Of a stretch of DNA of 64,000 nucleotides, positions 41,233-50,056 are shown piece after piece (the stretch's first letter is position 1; each line of letters starts with the position of its first letter). A model generated the notes under the pieces. It made no database searches. It was not told the DNA's origin and was given only the letters and a program-made list of their open reading frames with translations. Source of the DNA: Helicobacter_B zhangjianzhongii (GTDB lineage: Bacteria; Campylobacterota; Campylobacteria; Campylobacterales; Helicobacteraceae); contig NZ_JANURN010000004.1 in assembly GCF_030249855.1 (NCBI RefSeq), positions 185,031-249,030 of the forward strand, in the 5' to 3' direction. The translations under genes and the position numbers were made by a program.

Positions 41233-42789
41233 ATGCTTGATTATCTAGCTACTATGTATCGCGATCCTTTGTTTGGGATCACTATTTTAGTGGGCATTAT
41301 TGTGATTTTGGTATTTGCAGATTATGGGCGCAATCGCTACCGCGCTAAAAAGCGTCAAATCGCCCTAGAAAACTTCACCAAATCCTACGATGGCAGCGCA
41401 TTAAGCGATGAGCTAGTGGAGTTTCTCCACCTAGCCAAAAACCCCACCCCACCCCTACTACTGCTTGCTAAAACCTACGCCAAAGCCGGCGATAGTGCTA
41501 TGGCGATCAAAATCTACCTAAGCCTGCTTGATACCACGCGCAATCCACAGGAAAAAATCATTATCCTAGAATCTTTGGGCATTACTTATTTTGATGCAGG
41601 CTTTTTGCAGAGGGCGAAAAATATCTTTCTTGAGATTCTAAAAACCCACCCCAGAAACACCCAAATCCTAAGCTATCTAATGCGCGCCCACGAAAATATG
41701 GGAGAATATCGCGCAGCCCTTGATACGCTTGAATGCTTAGATGAGCTCAATGCCCAAGAAGAGCGAGAGCTAAGGCAGATGAAGCAATACCTCCACTTTA
41801 TGATTCTCTCCCAAGACTCCTTGCTACCATTAGATAAAAAGCATAGAGAAATCATAAGCCTTATGCGATCTAGTGGGCAGATCAATCGCTTGGTGCTAGA
41901 ATATCTCTTCATCTATGATAGGGAGAGATTTTGGGAGGAGCTTGCGCGCTTCCATACAATCACATTTTGCCTAGATATTTTATGGCGATGCGATAAGGCA
42001 GAAGTGCCATTTGAGAGACTTAAATCGCGCCCAGATATTTTGCAAGTCTTTATCGCCAAAGGATTTTATACACCGGTGGATTCTAGACAGACAAAGACAC
42101 AAAGCCTAGAATCCACTTTTTCACACAATGCCACACAAACGCACAAAGTGGATTCTAAAGAAAAAATGGATTGCCACGAAAATCCTTGCGGATTTTCTCG
42201 CAATGACAAAGAAAATAGCTCTTGTGCAAAAGTGGATTCTAGCAATGAAGCTTTTTCATCGTCATTGCGAGCCGACTTGTCGGCGTGGCAATCCACAAGC
42301 AACAACGCCCAAAAAATACAAAAAGTGGATTCTAGGGACAATGCTAAAAGTATAAAAAACCTAGAATCCACTTTTGATACAAACGCTCAAAATGTAGAAA
42401 AATCGCAGAGCAAACAGGCTGAAGTCGTGCTTGATAAAAACGCCGAAATTTTACACGAGCCGCAGAACAAAAAAACAGAAAATGTGCTTGATAGCAACTC
42501 GCAGGCGGCAGGAAAAGTGGATTCTAGGATTTCTACCCACAACGCCCAAATTCCAAACAACCCCGCCAAGGATTCTAGGATTTGCATAGAAATCTTTGAG
42601 CTAGAAGTGCTGCGCGTGCTTGCGGAGCATTCTACACAACGGGGTGAATTAAGCTTTGAATATCGATGTCATCATTGTAAAAATCTCTTCCCATTTGACT
42701 CCTATCGCTGCCCTATTTGCGCGAAAATGGGAGAAATGGATCTCGTGTATAAAATCATCAAACACCACACACAAAGGCAGAACTTATGA
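41233..42789 (+). CDS. LapB-like TPR protein with zinc ribbon and repeat-built insert
   Basis: About 518 residues; start ATG 41233 with AAAGGA 6 bases upstream. An N-terminal membrane anchor (LFGITILVGIIVILVFADYG), TPR repeats (LAKTYAKAGDSAMAIKIYLSLL, LGITYFDAGFLQRAKNIFLEIL, LMRAHENMGEYRAALDTLECL) and a C-terminal rubredoxin-like ribbon (CHHC...CPIC, about residues 478-500) follow the order of LapB/YciM, which controls LpxC turnover and so LPS synthesis. Residues about 282-453 are unusual: they consist largely of translated dispersed repeats (KVDSR, LESTF) and two GTCATTGCGAGC elements, low in order and probably disordered. It overlaps rnhA by 4 bases (ATGA). Confidence 0.78.
   Translation: MLDYLATMYRDPLFGITILVGIIVILVFADYGRNRYRAKKRQIALENFTKSYDGSALSDELVEFLHLAKNPTPPLLLLAKTYAKAGDSAMAIKIYLSLLDTTRNPQEKIIILESLGITYFDAGFLQRAKNIFLEILKTHPRNTQILSYLMRAHENMGEYRAALDTLECLDELNAQEERELRQMKQYLHFMILSQDSLLPLDKKHREIISLMRSSGQINRLVLEYLFIYDRERFWEELARFHTITFCLDILWRCDKAEVPFERLKSRPDILQVFIAKGFYTPVDSRQTKTQSLESTFSHNATQTHKVDSKEKMDCHENPCGFSRNDKENSSCAKVDSSNEAFSSSLRADLSAWQSTSNNAQKIQKVDSRDNAKSIKNLESTFDTNAQNVEKSQSKQAEVVLDKNAEILHEPQNKKTENVLDSNSQAAGKVDSRISTHNAQIPNNPAKDSRICIEIFELEVLRVLAEHSTQRGELSFEYRCHHCKNLFPFDSYRCPICAKMGEMDLVYKIIKHHTQRQNL
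42167..42207 (-). repeat. GTCATTGCGAGC element, copy inside CDS (inverted)
   Basis: On the minus strand: GTCATTGCGAG, inner palindrome AAAATCC-gcaa-GGATTTT, then CGTGGCAATCCAT. It is translated on the plus strand as MDCHENPCGFSRND. Confidence 0.85.
42261..42296 (+). repeat. GTCATTGCGAGC element, copy inside CDS (direct)
   Basis: GTCATTGCGA, inner palindrome GCCGAC-tt-GTCGGC, then GTGGCAATCCA. Translated as SLRADLSAWQST. The inner stem differs from the neighbouring copy but pairs fully. Confidence 0.85.
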
Positions 42790-43250
42790 AAGATCTTACA
42801 ATCTATGCAGATGGCTCATCACTTGGCAATCCGGGAGCTGGCGGCTACTGCGCTATTTTGCTCTATAAAGGTATCAAAAAGATTGTCCAAGGTGGCGAGC
42901 CAGATACGACAAACAATCGTATGGAGCTTATGGCAGTGCTACAAGCCCTAAAGGTGCTAAAAGAGCCCTGCCGTATCAAAATCTACACAGACTCCCAATA
43001 TGTCGCACAAGGCATTAACGAGTGGCTCCCCGGCTGGATACGCAAAAACTTCCGCGAAGTGAAAAATCCCGATTTATGGCGGCGATACATCGCCCTAAAA
43101 GAGCAGCACATTATCCAAGCCCAATGGATCAAGGGGCATAATGGTGATTTACTCAATGAAGAATGTGATAGAATTGCACGATCTCAAGCACAGCAGATAC
43201 AAAACCTAGCACAGCATATTGAAACACCAAAAACACTGCTTGATATGTAA
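42786..43250 (+). CDS. rnhA: Ribonuclease HI
   Basis: A 154-residue RNase H that removes RNA from RNA-DNA hybrids. Catalytic residues are visible: Asp in IYADGSSLGNPG, Glu in RMELMAVLQAL, Asp in YTDSQYV, and the last Asp in EECDRIARSQA. The start overlaps the previous gene (ATGA). A 15-mer copy (43249-43263) covers the very end of the stop codon and the spacer to rnc. Confidence 0.96.
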   Translation: MKDLTIYADGSSLGNPGAGGYCAILLYKGIKKIVQGGEPDTTNNRMELMAVLQALKVLKEPCRIKIYTDSQYVAQGINEWLPGWIRKNFREVKNPDLWRRYIALKEQHIIQAQWIKGHNGDLLNEECDRIARSQAQQIQNLAQHIETPKTLLDM

Positions 43251-43275
43251 AAGTGGATTCTAGTAAAGGGTGATG

Positions 43276-43992
43276 ATGACTTCTCTTAAACGCTTGCAGC
43301 AGCTTTTAGGATATAGCTTTAAAAATGAGTCCTTGCTGCTTGAAGCACTCACACACAAAAGCTTCATAAAATCCAGCAATAATGAGCGTTTAGAGTTCCT
43401 AGGCGATGCGGTTTTAGACTTGCTTGTGGGGGAATATCTCTTTGATCGCTTCCCTAAATACAACGAAGGCAAGCTCTCCAAAATGCGCTCAAGCCTTGTG
43501 AATGAAAAAAGCTTCGCCATTTTTGCGCGCGATTATGGTATCGGCTCTTTATTGCGGCTCTCAAGCAGTGAGGAGCAAAACCACGGCAGAGATAAGGACT
43601 CTCTGCTCTCCAATGCCTTTGAAGCGATCATTGGAGCTATCTATAAAGAAGCAGGGATTGATTGCGCGCGCAAAATTGTCTATCATATCCTTACCAAGCA
43701 CTACCCCAATATGAAAATCCAAGATCTAGCCCTTGATTACAAAACCACCTTGCAAGAAATCACACAAGAACGCTTTGGCGTGCTGCCTATATATAAGCTC
43801 CTAAGCCAAGAAGGACCCGATCATAAAAAGCGTTTCACAATGCAAATCCTTATTGATAATATCGAATACGGCACGGCTTCTGGCACTTCAAAAAAGCTTG
43901 CCGAGCAAGCTTGCGCAAAAATCGCGTATGAAAAGCTCACGCAAGACTCCCCCAAGCCACGCAATGCAAAGAAGCAAGGAGCAAAGCTATGA
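43276..43992 (+). CDS. rnc: Ribonuclease III
   Basis: About 238 residues. The RNase III signature is NERLEFLGDAVLDLLVGEYL, with the second Glu in NAFEAIIGAIYKE, and a C-terminal dsRNA-binding domain (LDYKTTLQEITQERFG, SKKLAEQACAKIAYEKL). I place the start at ATG 43276 with AAAGGG 5 bases before; GTG 43270 and ATG 43273 are in the same frame. It processes rRNA and other structured RNAs. It overlaps aroC by 4 bases. Confidence 0.96.
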   Translation: MTSLKRLQQLLGYSFKNESLLLEALTHKSFIKSSNNERLEFLGDAVLDLLVGEYLFDRFPKYNEGKLSKMRSSLVNEKSFAIFARDYGIGSLLRLSSSEEQNHGRDKDSLLSNAFEAIIGAIYKEAGIDCARKIVYHILTKHYPNMKIQDLALDYKTTLQEITQERFGVLPIYKLLSQEGPDHKKRFTMQILIDNIEYGTASGTSKKLAEQACAKIAYEKLTQDSPKPRNAKKQGAKL

Positions 43993-45077
43993 ATACATTT
44001 GGGCAAGCATTACGCATAAGCACTTTTGGCGAGTCTCACGGCTTAGGCGTAGGCTGTGTGATCGATGGCTTCCCAGCTGGCATAGTGATTGACACCGCGC
44101 TGCTAGCGGCGCAAATGCAGCGGCGCAAAGGCGGGCAAACGCCTTATGCCACACCACGCAAAGAAGAAGATAAAGTAGAAATTTTAAGCGGCGTGTTTGA
44201 TGGCAAAAGCACCGGCGCACCTATCGCGCTTTTTATCCCAAATACCAACACAAAGTCCAAAGACTATGAAACGATCAAAGATATATTCCGCCCCGGACAC
44301 GCAGATTTTACCTACCACGAAAAATATGGGGCTAGAGACTATCGCGGTGGTGGCAGAAGCTCTGCTAGAGAGAGTGCTGTGCGCGTGGCTAGTGGGGCGT
44401 TTGCCAAAATGCTTTTGCAAGAGCTTGGCATCACTTGTGAGAGTGGGATTTTACACATAGGGACACACAAGGGCGAGAATATCGACTTTGCCTATGCAAA
44501 AACAAGCGAGATTTTCGCCCTAGATAAAGCCGTAGAATCCGCCCAAAAGCACGCTATCCTAGAAGCACGCAAAAATGGCGATAGTATTGGTGGCTGCGCG
44601 CTTGTGCGAGCCTTTAGCCCAAATGGTGCGCTCAAAGGACTAGGGCAGCCACTTTACTATAAGCTTAGTGGGGCGATTGGGGCTATGATGATGGGGTTAA
44701 ATGGTGTCAAAGCCCTAGAAATAGGCGATGGCATAGAATCTAGCACAAGACTAGGGAGTCAAAACAATGACAATATGGATTCTAGTGGCTTTACTAGCAA
44801 TCATTGTGGGGGGATTTTAGGAGGGATTGGGACAGGTGAAGAGATCCGCATAAAGATCTATTTCAAGCCAACGCCTAGCATTTTTCTCCCCCAGCAGACA
44901 ATCGATACGAGCAAACAGCCCAAAAATCTAAGCCTAAAAGGACGCCACGACCCGTGTATCGCAGTGCGCGGAAGTGTGGTGTGTGAGAGTATGCTAGCTC
45001 TCATTCTAGCGGATATGGCACTACTGCACACGCACACAAGGATAGATTCTATCAAGGACTTTTACAATGCGCCCTAG
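43989..45077 (+). CDS. aroC: Chorismate synthase
   Basis: A 362-residue FMN-dependent enzyme converting EPSP to chorismate. Signatures: FGESHGLGVGCVIDGFPAG near the N-terminus, RPGHADFTYHEKYGARDYRGGGRSSARE-type second motif, and RHDPCIAVR near the C-terminus. The rnhA-rnc-aroC run is tightly spaced with 4-base overlaps, so it is one transcript. The final codons overlap the PAP2 gene by 11 bases. Confidence 0.97.
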   Translation: MNTFGQALRISTFGESHGLGVGCVIDGFPAGIVIDTALLAAQMQRRKGGQTPYATPRKEEDKVEILSGVFDGKSTGAPIALFIPNTNTKSKDYETIKDIFRPGHADFTYHEKYGARDYRGGGRSSARESAVRVASGAFAKMLLQELGITCESGILHIGTHKGENIDFAYAKTSEIFALDKAVESAQKHAILEARKNGDSIGGCALVRAFSPNGALKGLGQPLYYKLSGAIGAMMMGLNGVKALEIGDGIESSTRLGSQNNDNMDSSGFTSNHCGGILGGIGTGEEIRIKIYFKPTPSIFLPQQTIDTSKQPKNLSLKGRHDPCIAVRGSVVCESMLALILADMALLHTHTRIDSIKDFYNAP

Positions 45078-45738
45078 AAGTTTTGCTGTGCTATTTTGCC
45101 CTAGAATCCACTTTTCTCGCCTATGCCAGCGCGTAGTGCTTGTGTGCGCACTCTGCGGACTTTGTGTGCCAAGCCTACACGCAAAGCCCGGCGATGCTTT
45201 TGAATCGTGGGGCGATGTGTTTCAGTTTCTCCCGCTAATGGCTGGGGCGTATGCCCTAGCTAGGCAAGACTACCACGGAGTAGCCCAGCTAGCCCTTGGC
45301 ACAGGCAGCACACTTGCCATCACCTTTGCAAGCAAATACACCTTTGTAGGCATATCTCGAGCAAACGACAGGCTAGCTGGCATTAGCCAACGCCCCAATA
45401 ACGGCTCCTTTGATGGCTTCCCAAGTGGGCACACCTCATCAGCCTTTAGCGCAGCAGGCTTTATGCAAAAGCGTTATGGCTGGAAGCTTGGGCTGCCTAC
45501 TACACTGCTTGCTACTTCTGTCGGTATATCGCGTATAACAAGCGAGCGGCACACGGCGTTGCAAGTCATCGCAGGTGCGCTACTAGGCTATGGGCTAGGC
45601 TATCTATGCGCCAAACGGCTCAAAAATGTCGTGCTGCATATAGATGTAAGCACAGCAGCCATCCCCGCTCCACAAGCTATCGCCCAGGGCATTACTTATG
45701 AGCAGATCTATAAAGCAAGCGTGCTATATAGATTCTAG
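45067..45738 (+). CDS. PAP2-family phosphatase (lipid A phosphatase-like)
   Basis: A 223-residue exported or membrane protein with a hydrophobic N-terminus (VVLVCALCGLCVPSLHA) and the PAP2 motifs QRPNN, FPSGHTSSAF and SRITSERHTALQV. The last motif has Gln where classical enzymes have Asp, as in several proteobacterial relatives. In Helicobacter such proteins dephosphorylate lipid A or undecaprenyl diphosphate; the substrate cannot be fixed here. A 15-mer copy (45101-45115) lies in the coding 5' end, read here as PRIHFS. Confidence 0.82.
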   Translation: MRPRSFAVLFCPRIHFSRLCQRVVLVCALCGLCVPSLHAKPGDAFESWGDVFQFLPLMAGAYALARQDYHGVAQLALGTGSTLAITFASKYTFVGISRANDRLAGISQRPNNGSFDGFPSGHTSSAFSAAGFMQKRYGWKLGLPTTLLATSVGISRITSERHTALQVIAGALLGYGLGYLCAKRLKNVVLHIDVSTAAIPAPQAIAQGITYEQIYKASVLYRF

Positions 45739-45758
45739 TAATACAAAGTGAGATAAAT

Positions 45759-47273
45759 ATGGTCAATAAGATTCTATGTGCGACAAGAAATGGTATCGGC
45801 GGAGAGATCGTCCAAGTGCAGGCAAATTTCGTGCGTGCTTTGCCTGCCTTTGTCATCACAGGGCTTGCCAATAGCTCAATCCAAGAAAGCAAGCAGAGAA
45901 TCCAAAGCGCGCTGCACCACATAGGCTTCCACTTCCCCGCGCTAAAAATCGCTATCAACCTAGCCCCTGCCGATCTAGCAAAATCCGGTAGCCACTTTGA
46001 TTTGCCCATAGCTTTGCTAATTGCCTTGCATAAAAAGGGTATAGATACACAAGAGTGGTTTGCCTTTGGCGAGCTAGCCTTAGATGGCACACTCACTTAT
46101 AATGACAATATCTATCCACTTTTGCTTGAAATCGCCCTGCGCCACCAAAATGCCAAGGTGATTTTGCCTACTTCTGGGCAAGAGCTTTTCTGCCATTTGC
46201 CACATTTGCAAATTTATTATGCAAGCAGCTTGCAAGAAGCATTGCAAATCCTAGAGTCCCCAGAATCCACCCCTGCTAAGACACAAACTACACTAAACTT
46301 TGATACGATCCATATTGGCGATACAGACTACTACTACGAGCGAGAGTTCCCGCTAGATTTTATCGAAGTAAAGGGGCAGGAGATCGCCAAAAGAGCGGCA
46401 CTCATCGCCGCAAGTGGATTCCACAATATCCTCTATGAAGGCAGTCCGGGCTGCGGGAAAAGTATGATTGCTAAACGCCTGCGCTATATATTGCCGCCGA
46501 TGAGTTTAGAAGAGATGATAGAGAGCGTCAAGCTCCAAGCCCTAAGCGCGCAAAAGCCCAGCTACACGCCACTGCGCCCTTTCCGCTCACCACATCAAAG
46601 CGCGTCAAAATCCTCTATCCTAGGCTCTGCTACGCAAAATGAAGCCAAGCCCGGCGAGATCGCCCTAGCCCATCAGGGGATATTGTTTTTTGATGAGCTA
46701 CCGCATTTTGGCAAAGAGGTGCTAGAATCCTTGCGCGAGCCACTTGAAAACAACGAGCTTGTAGTCTCGCGCGTGCATAGCAAGATCAGCTACCCTACGG
46801 CGTTTTTATTTGTAGGAGCGCAAAATCCCTGCCCCTGCGGCAATCTCCTAAGCCCCTCTAAAGAATGCCGCTGCACGCCAAAAGACATTAGCTCCTACAA
46901 ATCGCGCCTTAGCGAGCCATTTTTAGATCGCATAGATCTCTTTGTGCAAATGCAAGAAAACGAGCAAGACCCCAAGCCCTCACTAGATTCTGCCACGATG
47001 CAGCAAATGGTCTTCCACGCCTTTAGCGCGCAAAAGCAGCGCGGACAAAGCAGGCTAAATGGCAAGCTAAGTGAGCGCGAGGTAGAAGAAATCTGTATCC
47101 TAGATGATGCCACGCAAAGAATCTTGCTCCAAGCAAGAGAGCGATTCAACCTCTCGCACCGCGCGATCCAAAAGCTTAAAAAGCTCTCGCGCACGATCGC
47201 TGATTTGGACAATGCCAAGGACATTGCTAAATCGCACTTTTTAGAAGCCCTAAGCTACCGATATATCTCTTAG
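45759..47273 (+). CDS. YifB/ComM family Mg-chelatase-like AAA ATPase
   Basis: A 504-residue protein. The N-terminal ChlI-like domain (NKILCATRNGIGGEIVQVQ, FVITGLANSSIQESKQRIQSAL) is followed by an AAA+ domain with Walker A GSPGCGKSMIAK, Walker B ILFFDELPHFG and a Cys-rich insert (CPCGN...CRC), and a C-terminal Mg_chelatase_C segment (RAIQKLKKLSRTIADL). The family includes ComM, a helicase promoting branch migration in natural transformation, a process well developed in Helicobacter. Confidence 0.93.
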   Translation: MVNKILCATRNGIGGEIVQVQANFVRALPAFVITGLANSSIQESKQRIQSALHHIGFHFPALKIAINLAPADLAKSGSHFDLPIALLIALHKKGIDTQEWFAFGELALDGTLTYNDNIYPLLLEIALRHQNAKVILPTSGQELFCHLPHLQIYYASSLQEALQILESPESTPAKTQTTLNFDTIHIGDTDYYYEREFPLDFIEVKGQEIAKRAALIAASGFHNILYEGSPGCGKSMIAKRLRYILPPMSLEEMIESVKLQALSAQKPSYTPLRPFRSPHQSASKSSILGSATQNEAKPGEIALAHQGILFFDELPHFGKEVLESLREPLENNELVVSRVHSKISYPTAFLFVGAQNPCPCGNLLSPSKECRCTPKDISSYKSRLSEPFLDRIDLFVQMQENEQDPKPSLDSATMQQMVFHAFSAQKQRGQSRLNGKLSEREVEEICILDDATQRILLQARERFNLSHRAIQKLKKLSRTIADLDNAKDIAKSHFLEALSYRYIS

Positions 47274-47280
47274 ATAAATT

Positions 47281-48564
47281 ATGCTAGGATTTTTACTTAG
47301 ACATCACATAAAGGGGATAGGATTGAAATTTATCACAACGACACTGACTTTTATGCTTGCACTAGGGCTTATGAGCCAAAATCTATTCGCAAAAAGCTCT
47401 ATCATATCCCCGATCCCACCACCCCAAGAAAAAATCCTTGACATCGATGAGCATAGCTGCAGCGATGGCTGCTTGAAAAAGCTATACACTAATGGCTATA
47501 TCTTTTCGTTTCTAGCCAAATTCAATACCAACACAACAGACAAAAAAGTCTTGCACTATTTCTCTCAAGCCCTAGCCCAGCTAAGTGGTATAGAGCCACA
47601 GGACCCTAGCAATGGCGAGCATTTTAGGATCGCGCTTCTTATCCCTAAGCAAATGGTAGGGCGGTATTCTGTAAGCGTGGCAAATACGATCCTAGCCTAT
47701 CTTATCGCGCGTAATATCGACTTTGATTTTCAGGTGTTTGATAGCATTGATGAAAGCAAGGCTAACCTAGAATCCACTTATTTGCGCATTATCCAAAGTA
47801 ATGCAAACTTTGTCATCGCTATGCTTGGACCCACAGGCGTGCAAAATCTCATCGACTATGACAACCTAATCTATCCCACCTATATCCCCACAATCAATAA
47901 AGAACGCCTCTCTCAAGATATTATTGATAAATTGCCTGAAAATCTCTACTTTGGCGGGATAAGCTATAAGGAGCAGTTTCAAGCCCTGCAACCGCTTATG
48001 CAAGATATGCCGCTTATCGAATATGCTGATGATAGCCAGATAGGAAGCTATCTAACCACGCTATTTACAGAGCTTGATGGCAACATTATCCACCAGCGAT
48101 CTTTAAGCAACCAAGAAGCCTCGCAATTTAACAAAACACTACAAAAAGAAACTTCTTACTTTCCCGGTGCAGCACTTATTCTCAACACTTCTGCGCCAAA
48201 GACAGGGCTAATCCTCTCGCAAATTGAACTCAACGAAGACACCCCTAGAATCTATCTCTCCACGCAAATCAACTTTAGCCCCATAATCTTGCAGCTAGCC
48301 TCGCCAAAGGCGCGTGAAAATCTCTTTGTCGCAAGCTCCATTGGCACGATCGATACTAATCTTATGGAATATGCCTCTTTGCTCAATACTAATTTGCGTT
48401 ATGATTGGGTGAGCTATGCTACATCGCTTGGCGTAGAATTTGGGCTAAGAACTATCGCAAAAGATTCTAAAACACTCTTTAGCGAATCTATGCGCGATAG
48501 ACAAATCCAATACCAAAATAGAATCTGGACTACCAAAGAAGCGAATTTTATCCTAGCAAAATAG
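47281..48564 (+). CDS. Exported protein with periplasmic-binding-like region
   Basis: About 427 residues from ATG 47281, which has no Shine-Dalgarno; TTG 47323, preceded by AAGGGG, is a plausible real start and gives a clean signal peptide (FITTTLTFMLALGLMSQNLFA). The rest resembles a type 1 periplasmic binding fold in pattern (RIALLIPKQMVGRYS, NANFVIAMLGPTGVQNLI, GAALILNTSAPKT), perhaps an LppC/LpoA-like lineage, but I do not recognise a family. It lies 7 bases after the ATPase gene. Confidence 0.6.
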   Translation: MLGFLLRHHIKGIGLKFITTTLTFMLALGLMSQNLFAKSSIISPIPPPQEKILDIDEHSCSDGCLKKLYTNGYIFSFLAKFNTNTTDKKVLHYFSQALAQLSGIEPQDPSNGEHFRIALLIPKQMVGRYSVSVANTILAYLIARNIDFDFQVFDSIDESKANLESTYLRIIQSNANFVIAMLGPTGVQNLIDYDNLIYPTYIPTINKERLSQDIIDKLPENLYFGGISYKEQFQALQPLMQDMPLIEYADDSQIGSYLTTLFTELDGNIIHQRSLSNQEASQFNKTLQKETSYFPGAALILNTSAPKTGLILSQIELNEDTPRIYLSTQINFSPIILQLASPKARENLFVASSIGTIDTNLMEYASLLNTNLRYDWVSYATSLGVEFGLRTIAKDSKTLFSESMRDRQIQYQNRIWTTKEANFILAK

Positions 48565-48681
48565 CCCACCAAATAGCCTACTAGGTAGCCCAAAGTGCTT
48601 ATATGCGTAACAATGCATTACAAATGTGTTAAGAAATGCAAAATCCCAAAGACATTTTCCAAAATGTTACACTACTTGTTG

Positions 48682-48687
48682 TATAAT
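48682..48687 (+). promoter_or_regulatory. TATAAT -10 box of trxA
   Basis: TTGTTGTATAAT ends at 48687, with an upstream TG as in extended -10 promoters of Helicobacter. The trxA ATG is 30 bases downstream with AAGGAG between. Confidence 0.6.
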
Positions 48688-48716
48688 CCTTGCCAACCCA
48701 CATACAAGGAGAAAAA

Positions 48717-49034
48717 ATGGGACAATATATTGAACTTACAGAACTTGATTTCGATGAGAAGACAAAAAGCGGCGTAGCACTTGTGGATTTCTGGGCTACT
48801 TGGTGCGGTCCGTGCCGTATGCTAGCCCCTGTGATTGAAGAGCTTGCAAATGAATTTGAGGGCAAAGCTGCAATCTGCAAAGTCAATACCGATGAAGAGC
48901 AAAATCTCGCCGCACGATTTGGTATCCGCAGTATTCCTACAATCTTGTTTATGAAAAATGGTGAGGTTATCGATCAGGTTGTAGGTGCTACACCAAAATC
49001 TGTCTTGGCTGACAAAATCAACGCTCTTCTTTAG
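48717..49034 (+). CDS. trxA: Thioredoxin
   Basis: A 105-residue thioredoxin with active site WATWCGPCRML and cis-Pro region IRSIPTILFMKNG. ATG 48717 is chosen because AAGGAG precedes it by 7 bases; an in-frame upstream start at 48690 lies at the -10 region. It supplies reducing power to ribonucleotide reductase, peroxiredoxins and others, and is followed by trxB. Confidence 0.97.
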   Translation: MGQYIELTELDFDEKTKSGVALVDFWATWCGPCRMLAPVIEELANEFEGKAAICKVNTDEEQNLAARFGIRSIPTILFMKNGEVIDQVVGATPKSVLADKINALL

Positions 49035-49054
49035 TCTTACCTTTTACATTCTTC

Positions 49055-49073
49055 CCCCTTGGCAAACAAGGGG
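49055..49073 (+). terminator. Hairpin between trxA and trxB
   Basis: CCCCTTG, five bases, then CAAGGGG: a 7-bp stem 20 bases after the trxA stop, followed by CTTATT, not a strong U-run. It may attenuate or stabilise the trxA message, giving more trxA than trxB. Confidence 0.45.
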
Positions 49074-49092
49074 CTTATTCTAGGAGTTTTCA

Positions 49093-50031
49093 ATGATCAA
49101 TATAGCAATTATTGGTGGTGGTCCTGCTGGGCTATCTGCTGGATTATACGCAACCCGAGGTGGCATCAAAGATGTCGTGTTATTTGAAAAAGGTATGCCC
49201 GGAGGGCAAATCACAGGAAGTAGTGAGATAGAAAACTACCCCGGTATCAAAGAAATTAAAAGTGGCTTGGATTTTATGGAGCCTTGGCAGGAGCAGTGCT
49301 TCCGCTTTGGTCTCAAACACGAAATGGCTATAGTAAATCAAATCACCAAAAATGGAGCGCATTTCACTATCCACCACGATGGCGGCAAAACCACAGAAGC
49401 AAAATCTGTGATCTTAGCCACTGGAGGTAGCCCAAAACGCACAGGTATCGCAGGAGAAAGCGAGCTTTGGGGCAAGGGTGTTAGCACTTGTGCCACTTGC
49501 GATGGATTTTTCTACAAAGGCAAAGAGGTGGCTGTCATAGGAGGTGGAGACACTGCCGTAGAAGAAGCTATTTATCTCACAAAAATGTGTAGCAAAGTCT
49601 ATCTTATCCACAGAAGAGATACATTCCGCGCAGCTCCAATCACACTAGAGCACGCCAAAAGCAACGATAAAATCGAGTTTTTAACGCCCTTTTCACCCAT
49701 AGAGGTCAAAGGCGATCAAAGCGGTGTAACCGGGCTTGTGATCGAGCATTCTCAAACAAAACAACGCCAAGAGCTATCCGTGCCGGGGGTCTTTATCTTC
49801 GTGGGCTATGATGTGAATACGCAAGTGTTGCGACAAGATGATGGCTCTATGCTGTGCGCGTGTGATGAGTATAACTCTGTCATTGTGGATTTGTCGATGA
49901 AGACAAATGTCCCCGGGCTTTTTGCTGCTGGAGATATACGCATAAACGCACCAAAGCAAGTAGTATGTGCTGCTGGAGATGGAGCTGCTGCTGCATTGCA
50001 GGCGATTGCTTATTTAGACTCTCTCCATTAG
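49093..50031 (+). CDS. trxB: Thioredoxin reductase
   Basis: A 312-residue FAD/NADPH flavoprotein. FAD loop GGGPAGLSAGLY, redox Cys pair in CATCDGFFYKG, NADPH loop VIGGGDTAVEEA and the C-terminal ATGDI-like AAGDIRINAPKQVVCAAGDGA. It reduces the adjacent thioredoxin. It is 58 bases after trxA and 25 bases before dapB. Confidence 0.97.
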   Translation: MINIAIIGGGPAGLSAGLYATRGGIKDVVLFEKGMPGGQITGSSEIENYPGIKEIKSGLDFMEPWQEQCFRFGLKHEMAIVNQITKNGAHFTIHHDGGKTTEAKSVILATGGSPKRTGIAGESELWGKGVSTCATCDGFFYKGKEVAVIGGGDTAVEEAIYLTKMCSKVYLIHRRDTFRAAPITLEHAKSNDKIEFLTPFSPIEVKGDQSGVTGLVIEHSQTKQRQELSVPGVFIFVGYDVNTQVLRQDDGSMLCACDEYNSVIVDLSMKTNVPGLFAAGDIRINAPKQVVCAAGDGAAAALQAIAYLDSLH

Positions 50032-50056
50032 GATAGGAAGTAAGATAGGAATATCA

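Larger units (their letters stand above)
42076..42590 (+). repeat. Repeat cluster translated inside the LapB-like gene
   Basis: 15-mer copies (or close variants) at about 42076, 42106, 42145, 42228, 42321, 42361 and 42513, plus two GTCATTGCGAGC elements (42167-42207 inverted, 42261-42296 direct). All leave the reading frame open and lie between the TPR and zinc-ribbon coding parts. Confidence 0.85.

Noticed and set aside
42066..42587. Minus-strand frames rich in LESTF in the LapB-like gene
   Set aside because: They are translations of the complementary strand of the repeat cluster, not genes.
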